This document shows, one piece after another, positions 23,670 through 35,613 of a stretch of 64,000 bases of DNA. Location of the stretch: contig CAKOGZ010000011.1 of the NCBI GenBank assembly GCA_934045905.1, positions 1 to 64,000 of the forward strand, in the 5' to 3' direction. The notes under the pieces are model-generated. The model was not told the DNA's origin and did not search any database. It saw only the letters and a program-made list of their open reading frames with translations. Position 1 is the first letter of the stretch. Each line of letters opens with the position of its first letter. This DNA comes from Leuctra nigra. Lineage: Eukaryota; Arthropoda; Insecta; Plecoptera; Leuctridae. The translations under genes and the position numbers were made by a program.

Positions 23670-26600
23670 GTTTCTGCACTTTTTAAGCCTCTCACCATCT
23701 ACTATATAGGGTAACGTTGTCAAGTCTCTTAGAGTAATAGATTCGTCACAAAGTAGGAAACAAATAAAAAAATATCAATATGAGCTACTTCTAAAGTGGC
23801 ACCCCCCTATTTTTATCGAATTTTCTTGAAGCCTACACAACGTTATGCCGAGAAATGAAATAAAACACTTTTCGAAAATGATAGGCTTAACATTAACATG
23901 TAAAAAAAATCTCCCCTCTGCCTCCTGGAGTCGCCCGACGTTGCCCGGTCAGATAATTTTATAATAAAGTTAGGTTAGGGTAGGTTAGCGAAGCGAGCGA
24001 AGCGAGCGTAGCTGACCCTTAACAAGCTTTAACCTACAGTGACAAAAAATTGATGAAAACCTATAAGGATTGTGCCCTTCTGCTTCTGAAGGACATAAAC
24101 TAAGAAATGCGGCGTATCGGAGCGTCTGACAGAAAAAAGTGTTTCTGCACTTTTTAAGCCTCTCTCCATCATCTATATGGTGTATCATTTTCAGCTCTCT
24201 AAGAGTAATAGATTCGTCACAAAGTAGGAAACAAACAAAACTTTTTCAATATGACCTACTTCTAAAGTGGCACCCCCCTGTTTTTATCGAATTTTCTTGA
24301 TGCCTACACAACGTTATGCCGAGAAATGTAATAAAACACTTTTCGAAAAAAAATAGGCTTATAAATAAAATTATAAAAAAGAACCCCACTCTGCCCCCTT
24401 GGAGTCGCCCGACGCTGCCCTGTCAGATTATTATATAATAAAGTTAGGTTAATACAGGTTAGCGAAGCGAGCGTAGCTGACTCATCACAAGCTTTAACCT
24501 CCATTGACTAAAAAATGGATGAAAACCTAGGAAATGAGGAAAATCTAAGGAACATTGTTAATTGTTACATTGTTACCTTTGTAGGCTAACCTACATTGTT
24601 GGTCAATATACATTGACAAAAAAATGGATGAAAACCTAGGAAATGATGAAAATCTAAGGAACATTGTTAATTGTTACATTGTTACCTTTGTAGGCTAACC
24701 TACATTGTTGGTCAATATACATTGACAAAAAAATGGATGAAAATCTATCGGGGGTCGACCCATCAGCTTCTGAATAACATGAACAGTTAATTCCGGCGAA
24801 TCGGAGAGTCTGACATAAAAAAGTGTTTCTGCACTTTTTAAGCCTCTCACCATCTACTATATAGGGTAACGTTGTCAACTCTCTTAGAGTAATAGATTCG
24901 TCACAAAGTAGGAAACAAATAAAAAAATATCAATATGAGCTACTTCTAAAGTGGCACCCCCCTATTTTTATCCAATTTTCTTGAAGCCTACACAACGTTA
25001 TGCCGAGAAATGAAATAAAACACTTTTCGAAAATAATAGGCTTAACATTAACATGTAAAAAAAAATCTCCCCTCTGCCTCCTGGAGTCGCCCGACGTTGC
25101 TCGGTCAGATAATTTTATAATAAAGTTAGGTTAGGGTAGGTTAGCGAAGCGAGCGAAGCGAGCGTAGCTGACCCTTAACAAGCTTTAACCTACAGTGACA
25201 AAAAATTGATGAAAACCTATCAGGATTGTGCCCTTCTGCTTCTGAAGGACATAAACTAAGAAATGCGGCGTATCGGAGCGTCTGACAGAAAAAAGTGTTT
25301 CTGCACTTTTTAAGCCTCTCTCCATCATCTATATGGTGTATCATTTTCAGCTCTCTAAGAGTAATAGATTCGTCACAAAGTAGGAAACAAACAAAACTTT
25401 TTCAATATGACCTACTTCTAAAGTGGCACCCCCCTGTTTTTATCGAATTTTCTTGATGCCTACACAACGTTATGCCGAGAAATGTAATAAAACACTTTTC
25501 GAAAAAAATAGGCTTATAAATAAAATTATAAAAAAGAACCCCACTCTGTCCCCTTGGAGTCGCCCGACGCTGCCCTGTCAGATTATTATATAATAAAGTT
25601 AGGTTAATACAGGTTAGCGAAGCGAGCGTAGCTGACTCATCACAAGCTTTAACCTCCATTGACTAAAAAATGGATGAAAACCTAGGAAATGAGAAAAATC
25701 TAAGGAACATTGTTAATTGTTACATTGTTACCTTTGTAGGCTAACCTACATTGTTGGTCAATATACATTGACAAAAAAATGGATGAAAATCTATCGGGGG
25801 TCGACCCATCAGCTTCTGAATAACATGAAGAGGTAATTCCGGCGAATCGGAGAGTCTGACATAAAAAAGTGTTTCTGCACTTTTTAAGCCTCTCACCATC
25901 TACTATATAGGGTAACGTTGTCAAGTCTCTTAGAGTAATAGATTCGTCACAAAGTAGGAAACAAATAAAAAAATATCAATATGAGCTACTTCTAAAGTGG
26001 CACCCCCCTATTTTTATCGAATTTTCTTGAAGCCTACACAACGTTATGCCGAGAAATGAAATAAAACACTTTTCGAAAATAATAGGCTTAACATTAACAT
26101 GTAAAAAAAATCTCCCCTCTGCCTCCTGGAGTCGCCCGACGTTGCCCGGTCAGATAATTTTATAATAAAGTTAGGTTAGGGTAGGTTAGCGAAGCGAGCG
26201 AAGCGAGCGTAGCTGACCCTTAACAAGCTTTAACCTACAGTGACAAAAAATTGATGAAAACCTATCAGGATTGTGCCCTTCTGCTTCTGAAGGACATAAA
26301 CTAAGAAATGCGGCGTATCGGAGCGTCTGACAAAAAAAAGTGTTTCTGCACTTTTTAAGCCTCTCTCCATCATCTATATGGTGTATCATTTTCAGCTCTC
26401 TAAGAGTAATAGATTCGTCACAAAGTAGGAAACAAACAAAACTTTTTCAATATGACCTACTTCTAAAGTGGCACCCCCCTGTTTTTATCGAATTTTCTTG
26501 ATGCCTACACAACGTTATGCCGAGAAATGTAATAAAACACTTTTCGAAAAAAAATAGGCTTATAAATAAAATTATAAAAAAGAACCCCACTCTGCCCCCT

Positions 26601-26916
26601 TGGAGTCGCCCGACGCTGCCCTGTCAGATTATTATATAATAAAGTTAGGTTAATACAGGTTAGCGAAGCGAGCGTAGCTGACTCATCACAAGCTTTAACC
26701 TCCATTGACTAAAAAATGGATGAAAACCTAGGAAATGAGAAAAATCTAAGGAACATTGTTAATTGTTACATTGTTACCTTTGTAGGCTAACCTACATTGT
26801 TGGTCAATATACATTGACAAAAAAATGGATGAAAATCTATCGGGGGTCGACCCATCAGCTTCTGAATAACATGAACAGGTAATTCCGGCGAATCGGAGAG
26901 TCTGACATAAAAAAGT
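23670..26916 (+). repeat. Three-unit higher-order repeat, copy 2 (U23-U25)
   Basis: 3247 bp with the same order of diagnostic variants as 20423-23669. U23 has CCTATAAGG (about 24065) and the doublet. U24 has the CCAATTTT, GCTCGG and seven-A set. U25 has TGACAAAAAAAAG. One private change noted is CTGTCCCC for CTGCCCCC in U24 at about 25549. Confidence 0.88.
24526..24743 (+). repeat. 109-bp module doublet in U23
   Basis: Subtype 2, 3247 bp after the U20 doublet. Confidence 0.92.
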
Positions 26917-29118
26917 GTTTCTGCACTTTTTAAGCCTCTCACCATCTACTATATAGGGTAACGTTGTCAAGTCTCTTAGAGTAATAGATTCGTCACAAAG
27001 TAGGAAACAAATAAAAAAATATCAATATGAGCTACTTCTAAAGTGGCACCCCCCTATTTTTATCGAATTTTCTTGAAGCCTACACAACGTTATGCCGAGA
27101 AATGAAATAAAACACTTTTCGAAAATGATAGGCTTAACATTAACATGTAAAAAAAATCTCCCCTCTGCCTCCTGGAGTCGCCCGACGTTGCCCGGTCAGA
27201 TAATTTTATAATAAAGTTAGGTTAGGGTAGGTTAGCGAAGCGAGCGAAGCGAGCGTAGCTGACCCTTAACAAGCTTTAACCTACAGTGACAAAAAATTGA
27301 TGAAAACCTATAAGGATTGTGCCCTTCTGCTTCTGAAGGACATAAACTAAGAAATGCGGCGTATCGGAGCGTCTGACAGAAAAAAGTGTTTCTGCACTTT
27401 TTAAGCCTCTCTCCATCATCTATATGGTGTATCATTTTCAGCTCTCTAAGAGTAATAGATTCGTCACAAAGTAGGAAACAAACAAAACTTTTTCAATATG
27501 ACCTACTTCTAAAGTGGCACCCCCCTGTTTTTATCGAATTTTCTTGATGCCTACACAACGTTATGCCGAGAAATGTAATAAAACACTTTTCGAAAAAAAA
27601 TAGGCTTATAAATAAAATTATAAAAAAGAACCCCACTCTGCCCCCTTGGAGTCGCCCGACGCTGCCCTGTCAGATTATTATATAATAAAGTTAGGTTAAT
27701 ACAGGTTAGCGAAGCGAGCGTAGCTGACTCATCACAAGCTTTAACCTCCATTGACTAAAAAATGGATGAAAACCTAGGAAATGAGGAAAATCTAAGGAAC
27801 ATTGTTAATTGTTACATTGTTACCTTTGTAGGCTAACCTACATTGTTGGTCAATATACATTGACAAAAAAATGGATGAAAACCTAGGAAATGATGAAAAT
27901 CTAAGGAACATTGTTAATTGTTACATTGTTACCTTTGTAGGCTAACCTACATTGTTGGTCAATATACATTGACAAAAAAATGGATGAAAATCTATCGGGG
28001 GTCGACCCATCAGCTTCTGAATAACATGAACAGTTAATTCCGGCGAATCGGAGAGTCTGACATAAAAAAGTGTTTCTGCACTTTTTAAGCCTCTCACCAT
28101 CTACTATATAGGGTAACGTTGTCAACTCTCTTAGAGTAATAGATTCGTCACAAAGTAGGAAACAAATAAAAAAATATCAATATGAGCTACTTCTAAAGTG
28201 GCACCCCCCTATTTTTATCCAATTTTCTTGAAGCCTACACAACGTTATGCCGAGAAATGAAATAAAACACTTTTCGAAAATAATAGGCTTAACATTAACA
28301 TGTAAAAAAAAATCTCCCCTCTGCCTCCTGGAGTCGCCCGACGTTGCTCGGTCAGATAATTTTATAATAAAGTTAGGTTAGGGTAGGTTAGCGAAGCGAG
28401 CGAAGCGAGCGTAGCTGACCCTTAACAAGCTTTAACCTACAGTGACAAAAAATTGATGAAAACCTATCAGGATTGTGCCCTTCTGCTTCTGAAGGACATA
28501 AACTAAGAAATGCGGCGTATCGGAGCGTCTGACAAAAAAAAGTGTTTCTGCACTTTTTAAGCCTCTCTCCATCATCTATATGGTGTATCATTTTCAGCTC
28601 TCTAAGAGTAATAGATTCGTCACAAAGTAGGAAACAAACAAAACTTTTTCAATATGACCTACTTCTAAAGTGGCACCCCCCTGTTTTTATCGAATTTTCT
28701 TGATGCCTACACAACGTTATGCCGAGAAATGTAATAAAACACTTTTCGAAAAAAAATAGGCTTATAAATAAAATTATAAAAAAGAACCCCACTCTGCCCC
28801 CTTGGAGTCGCCCGACGCTGCCCTGTCAGATTATTATATAATAAAGTTAGGTTAATACAGGTTAGCGAAGCGAGCGTAGCTGACTCATCACAAGCTTTAA
28901 CCTCCATTGACTAAAAAATGGATGAAAACCTAGGAAATGAGAAAAATCTAAGGAACATTGTTAATTGTTACATTGTTACCTTTGTAGGCTAACCTACATT
29001 GTTGGTCAATATACATTGACAAAAAAATGGATGAAAATCTATCGGGGGTCGACCCATCAGCTTCTGAATAACATGAACAGGTAATTCCGGCGAATCGGAG
29101 AGTCTGACATAAAAAAGT
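26917..29118 (+). repeat. Contracted two-unit copy of the three-unit repeat (U26-U27)
   Basis: 2202 bp instead of 3247. U26 is the CCTATAAGG, doublet unit. U27 is a chimera: its A half starts as U21/U24 (ATCCAATTTT, nine As, GCTCGG with T at 28348), but from TGACAAAAAAAAG (A at 28535) onward it is U22/U25 type, with eight As and CAGGTAATT. One unit of 1045 bp has been lost by exchange between 28348 and 28535. Confidence 0.85.
27773..27990 (+). repeat. 109-bp module doublet in U26
   Basis: Subtype 2, 3247 bp after the U23 doublet. Confidence 0.92.
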
Positions 29119-32100
29119 GTTTCTGCACTTTTTAAGCCTCTCACCATCTACTATATAGGGTAACGTTGTCAAGTCTCTTAGAGTAATAGATTCGTCACAA
29201 AGTAGGAAACAAATAAAAAAATATCAATATGAGCTACTTCTAAAGTGGCACCCCCCTATTTTTATCGAATTTTCTTGAAGCCTACACAACGTTATGCCGA
29301 GAAATGAAATAAAACACTTTTCGAAAATGATAGGCTTAACATTAACATGTAAAAAAAATCTCCCCTCTGCCTCCTGGAGTCGCCCGACGTTGCCCGGTCA
29401 GATAATTTTATAATAAAGTTAGGTTAGGGTAGGTTAGCGAAGCGAGCGAAGCGAGCGTAGCTGACCCTTAACAAGCTTTAACCTACAGTGACAAAAAATT
29501 GATGAAAACCTATAAGGATTGTGCCCTTCTGCTTCTGAAGGACATAAACTAAGAAATGCGGCGTATCGGAGCGTCTGACAGAAAAAAGTGTTTCTGCACT
29601 TTTTAAGCCTCTCTCCATCATCTATATGGTGTATCATTTTCAGCTCTCTAAGAGTAATAGATTCGTCACAAAGTAGGAAACAAACAAAACTTTTTCAATA
29701 TGACCTACTTCTAAAGTGGCACCCCCCTGTTTTTATCGAATTTTCTTGATGCCTACACAACGTTATGCCGAGAAATGTAATAAAACACTTTTCGAAAAAA
29801 AATAGGCTTATAAATAAAATTATAAAAAAGAACCCCACTCTGCCCCCTTGGAGTCGCCCGACGCTGCCCTGTCAGATTATTATATAATAAAGTTAGGTTA
29901 ATACAGGTTAGCGAAGCGAGCGTAGCTGACTCATCACAAGCTTTAACCTCCATTGACTAAAAAATGGATGAAAACCTAGGAAATGAGGAAAATCTAAGGA
30001 ACATTGTTAATTGTTACATTGTTACCTTTGTAGGCTAACCTACATTGTTGGTCAATATACATTGACAAAAAAATGGATGAAAACCTAGGAAATGATGAAA
30101 ATCTAAGGAACATTGTTAATTGTTACATTGTTACCTTTGTAGGCTAACCTACATTGTTGGTCAATATACATTGACAAAAAAATGGATGAAAATCTATCGG
30201 GGGTCGACCCATCAGCTTCTGAATAACATGAACAGTTAATTCCGGCGAATCGGAGAGTCTGACATAAAAAAGTGTTTCTGCACTTTTTAAGCCTCTCACC
30301 ATCTACTATATAGGGTAACGTTGTCAACTCTCTTAGAGTAATAGATTCGTCACAAAGTAGGAAACAAATAAAAAAATATCAATATGAGCTACTTCTAAAG
30401 TGGCACCCCCCTATTTTTATCCAATTTTCTTGAAGCCTACACAACGTTATGCCGAGAAATGAAATAAAACACTTTTCGAAAATAATAGGCTTAACATTAA
30501 CATGTAAAAAAAAATCTCCCCTCTGCCTCCTGGAGTCGCCCGACGTTGCTCGGTCAGATAATTTTATAATAAAGTTAGGTTAGGGTAGGTTAGCGAAGCG
30601 AGCGAAGCGAGCGTAGCTGACCCTTAACAAGCTTTAACCTACAGTGACAAAAAATTGATGAAAACCTATCAGGATTGTGCCCTTCTGCTTCTGAAGGACA
30701 TAAACTAAGAAATGCGGCGTATCGGAGCGTCTGACAGAAAAAAGTGTTTCTGCACTTTTTAAGCCTCTCTCCATCATCTATATGGTGTATCATTTTCAGC
30801 TCTCTAAGAGTAATAGATTCGTCACAAAGTAGGAAACAAACAAAACTTTTTCAATATGACCTACTTCTAAAGTGGCACCCCCCTGTTTTTATCGAATTTT
30901 CTTGATGCCTACACAACGTTATGCCGAGAAATGTAATAAAACACTTTTCGAAAAAAATAGGCTTATAAATAAAATTATAAAAAAGAACCCCACTCTGCCC
31001 CCTTGGAGTCGCCCGACGCTGCCCTGTCAGATTATTATATAATAAAGTTAGGTTAATACAGGTTAGCGAAGCGAGCGTAGCTGACTCATCACAAGCTTTA
31101 ACCTCCATTGACTAAAAAATGGATGAAAACCTAGGAAATGAGAAAAATCTAAGGAACATTGTTAATTGTTACATTGTTACCTTTGTAGGCTAACCTACAT
31201 TGTTGGTCAATATACATTGACAAAAAAATGGATGAAAATCTATCGGGGGTCGACCCATCAGCTTCTGAATAACATGAAGAGGTAATTCCGGCGAATCGGA
31301 GAGTCTGACATAAAAAAGTGTTTCTGCACTTTTTAAGCCTCTCACCATCTACTATATAGGGTAACGTTGTCAAGTCTCTTAGAGTAATAGATTCGTCACA
31401 AAGTAGGAAACAAATAAAAAAATATCAATATGAGCTACTTCTAAAGTGGCACCCCCCTATTTTTATCGAATTTTCTTGAAGCCTACACAACGTTATGCCG
31501 AGAAATGAAATAAAACACTTTTCGAAAATAATAGGCTTAACATTAACATGTAAAAAAAATCTCCCCTCTGCCTCCTGGAGTCGCCCGACGTTGCCCGGTC
31601 AGATAATTTTATAATAAAGTTAGGTTAGGGTAGGTTAGCGAAGCGAGCGAAGCGAGCGTAGCTGACCCTTAACAAGCTTTAACCTACAGTGACAAAAAAT
31701 TGATGAAAACCTATCAGGATTGTGCCCTTCTGCTTCTGAAGGACATAAACTAAGAAATGCGGCGTATCGGAGCGTCTGACAGAAAAAAGTGTTTCTGCAC
31801 TTTTTAAGCCTCTCTCCATCATCTATATGGTGTATCATTTTCAGCTCTCTAAGAGTAATAGATTCGTCACAAAGTAGGAAACAAACAAAACTTTTTCAAT
31901 ATGACCTACTTCTAAAGTGGCACCCCCCTGTTTTTATCGAATTTTCTTGATGCCTACACAACGTTATGCCGAGAAATGTAATAAAACACTTTTCGAAAAA
32001 AAATAGGCTTATAAATAAAATTATAAAAAAGAACCCCACTCTGCCCCCTTGGAGTCGCCCGACGCTGCCCTGTCAGATTATTATATAATAAAGTTAGGTT

Positions 32101-32365
32101 AATACAGGTTAGCGAAGCGAGCGTAGCTGACTCATCACAAGCTTTAACCTCCATTGACTAAAAAATGGATGAAAACCTAGGAAATGAGAAAAATCTAAGG
32201 AACATTGTTAATTGTTACATTGTTACCTTTGTAGGCTAACCTACATTGTTGGTCAATATACATTGACAAAAAAATGGATGAAAATCTATCGGGGGTCGAC
32301 CCATCAGCTTCTGAATAACATGAACAGGTAATTCCGGCGAATCGGAGAGTCTGACATAAAAAAGT
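29119..32365 (+). repeat. Three-unit higher-order repeat, copy 3 (U28-U30)
   Basis: 3247 bp. U28 has CCTATAAGG (about 29514) and the doublet. U29 has CCAATTTT, GCTCGG, seven As and GAAGAGG. U30 differs from U22 and U25 in having TGACAGAAAAAAG, so its third position belongs to a slightly different lineage. Confidence 0.85.
29975..30192 (+). repeat. 109-bp module doublet in U28
   Basis: Subtype 2, only 2202 bp after the U26 doublet because U27 is a fused unit. Confidence 0.92.
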
Positions 32366-33411
32366 GTTTCTGCACTTTTTAAGCCTCTCACCATCTACTA
32401 TATAGGGTAACGTTGTCAAGTCTCTTAGAGTAATAGATTCGTCACAAAGTAGGAAACAAATAAAAAAATATCAATATGAGCTACTTCTAAAGTGGCACCC
32501 CCCTATTTTTATCGAATTTTCTTGAAGCCTACACAACGTTATGCCGAGAAATGAAATAAAACACTTTTCGAAAATGATAGGCTTAACATTAACATGTAAA
32601 AAAAATCTCCCCTCTGCCTCCTGGAGTCGCCCGACGTTGCCCGGTCAGATAATTTTATAATAAAGTTAGGTTAGGGTAGGTTAGCGAAGCGAGCGAAGCG
32701 AGCGTAGCTGACCCTTAACAAGCTTTAACCTACAGTGACAAAAAATTGATGAAAACCTATCAGGATTGTGCCCTTCTGCTTCTGAAGGACATAAACTAAG
32801 AAATGCGGCGTATCGGAGCGTCTGACAGAAAAAAGTGTTTCTGCACTTTTTAAGCCTCTCTCCATCATCTATATGGTGTATCATTTTCAGCTCTCTAAGA
32901 GTAATAGATTCGTCACAAAGTAGGAAACAAACAAAACTTTTTCAATATGACCTACTTCTAAAGTGGCACCCCCCTGTTTTTATCGAATTTTCTTGATGCC
33001 TACACAACGTTATGCCGAGAAATGTAATAAAACACTTTTCGAAAAAAAATAGGCTTATAAATAAAATTATAAAAAAGAACCCCACTCTGCCCCCTTGGAG
33101 TCGCCCGACGCTGCCCTGTCAGATTATTATATAATAAAGTTAGGTTAATACAGGTTAGCGAAGCGAGCGTAGCTGACTCATCACAAGCTTTAACCTCCAT
33201 TGACTAAAAAATGGATGAAAACCTAGGAAATGAGAAAAATCTAAGGAACATTGTTAATTGTTACATTGTTACCTTTGTAGGCTAACCTACATTGTTGGTC
33301 AATATACATTGACAAAAAAATGGATGAAAATCTATCGGGGGTCGACCCATCAGCTTCTGAATAACATGAACAGGTAATTCCGGCGAATCGGAGAGTCTGA
33401 CATAAAAAAGT
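32366..33411 (+). repeat. Single intervening unit (U31)
   Basis: A 1046-bp unit with AATGATAGG but CCTATCAGG and a single module. It resembles U20 without the doublet and without the CCTATAAGG change. Its presence makes the spacing between U28-type and U32-type units 4293 bp rather than 3247. Confidence 0.82.
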
Positions 33412-35613
33412 GTTTCTGCACTTTTTAAGCCTCTCACCATCTACTATATAGGGTAACGTTGTCAAGTCTCTTAGAGTAATAGATTCGTCACAAAGTAGGA
33501 AACAAATAAAAAAATATCAATATGAGCTACTTCTAAAGTGGCACCCCCCTATTTTTATCGAATTTTCTTGAAGCCTACACAACGTTATGCCGAGAAATGA
33601 AATAAAACACTTTTCGAAAATGATAGGCTTAACATTAACATGTAAAAAAAATCTCCCCTCTGCCTCCTGGAGTCGCCCGACGTTGCCCGGTCAGATAATT
33701 TTATAATAAAGTTAGGTTAGGGTAGGTTAGCGAAGCGAGCGAAGCGAGCGTAGCTGACCCTTAACAAGCTTTAACCTACAGTGACAAAAAATTGATGAAA
33801 ACCTATAAGGATTGTGCCCTTCTGCTTCTGAAGGACATAAACTAAGAAATGCGGCGTATCGGAGCGTCTGACAGAAAAAAGTGTTTCTGCACTTTTTAAG
33901 CCTCTCTCCATCATCTATATGGTGTATCATTTTCAGCTCTCTAAGAGTAATAGATTCGTCACAAAGTAGGAAACAAACAAAACTTTTTCAATATGACCTA
34001 CTTCTAAAGTGGCACCCCCCTGTTTTTATCGAATTTTCTTGATGCCTACACAACGTTATGCCGAGAAATGTAATAAAACACTTTTCGAAAAAAAATAGGC
34101 TTATAAATAAAATTATAAAAAAGAACCCCACTCTGCCCCCTTGGAGTCGCCCGACGCTGCCCTGTCAGATTATTATATAATAAAGTTAGGTTAATACAGG
34201 TTAGCGAAGCGAGCGTAGCTGACTCATCACAAGCTTTAACCTCCATTGACTAAAAAATGGATGAAAACCTAGGAAATGAGGAAAATCTAAGGAACATTGT
34301 TAATTGTTACATTGTTACCTTTGTAGGCTAACCTACATTGTTGGTCAATATACATTGACAAAAAAATGGATGAAAACCTAGGAAATGATGAAAATCTAAG
34401 GAACATTGTTAATTGTTACATTGTTACCTTTGTAGGCTAACCTACATTGTTGGTCAATATACATTGACAAAAAAATGGATGAAAATCTATCGGGGGTCGA
34501 CCCATCAGCTTCTGAATAACATGAACAGTTAATTCCGGCGAATCGGAGAGTCTGACATAAAAAAGTGTTTCTGCACTTTTTAAGCCTCTCACCATCTACT
34601 ATATAGGGTAACGTTGTCAACTCTCTTAGAGTAATAGATTCGTCACAAAGTAGGAAACAAATAAAAAAATATCAATATGAGCTACTTCTAAAGTGGCACC
34701 CCCCTATTTTTATCCAATTTTCTTGAAGCCTACACAACGTTATGCCGAGAAATGAAATAAAACACTTTTCGAAAATAATAGGCTTAACATTAACATGTAA
34801 AAAAAAATCTCCCCTCTGCCTCCTGGAGTCGCCCGACGTTGCTCGGTCAGATAATTTTATAATAAAGTTAGGTTAGGGTAGGTTAGCGAAGCGAGCGAAG
34901 CGAGCGTAGCTGACCCTTAACAAGCTTTAACCTACAGTGACAAAAAATTGATGAAAACCTATCAGGATTGTGCCCTTCTGCTTCTGAAGGACATAAACTA
35001 AGAAATGCGGCGTATCGGAGCGTCTGACAGAAAAAAGTGTTTCTGCACTTTTTAAGCCTCTCTCCATCATCTATATGGTGTATCATTTTCAGCTCTCTAA
35101 GAGTAATAGATTCGTCACAAAGTAGGAAACAAACAAAACTTTTTCAATATGACCTACTTCTAAAGTGGCACCCCCCTGTTTTTATCGAATTTTCTTGATG
35201 CCTACACAACGTTATGCCGAGAAATGTAATAAAACACTTTTCGAAAAAAAATAGGCTTATAAATAAAATTATAAAAAAGAACCCCACTCTGCCCCCTTGG
35301 AGTCGCCCGACGCTGCCCTGTCAGATTATTATATAATAAAGTTAGGTTAATACAGGTTAGCGAAGCGAGCGTAGCTGACTCATCACAAGCTTTAACCTCC
35401 ATTGACTAAAAAATGGATGAAAACCTAGGAAATGAGAAAAATCTAAGGAACATTGTTAATTGTTACATTGTTACCTTTGTAGGCTAACCTACATTGTTGG
35501 TCAATATACATTGACAAAAAAATGGATGAAAATCTATCGGGGGTCGACCCATCAGCTTCTGAATAACATGAAGAGGTAATTCCGGCGAATCGGAGAGTCT
35601 GACATAAAAAAGT
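33412..35613 (+). repeat. Two-unit partial copy of the three-unit repeat (U32-U33)
   Basis: 2202 bp. U32 has CCTATAAGG (about 33807) and the last module doublet in the window. U33 has CCAATTTT, GCTCGG and nine As, but eight As in B and GAAGAGG, so it matches U10 rather than U21. U9(B half)-U10 and U32(B half)-U33 are therefore the same haplotype 24.8 kb apart. Confidence 0.85.
34268..34485 (+). repeat. 109-bp module doublet in U32
   Basis: Subtype 2, 4293 bp after the U28 doublet. No doublet occurs between here and the window end, a span of 29.5 kb. Confidence 0.92.
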
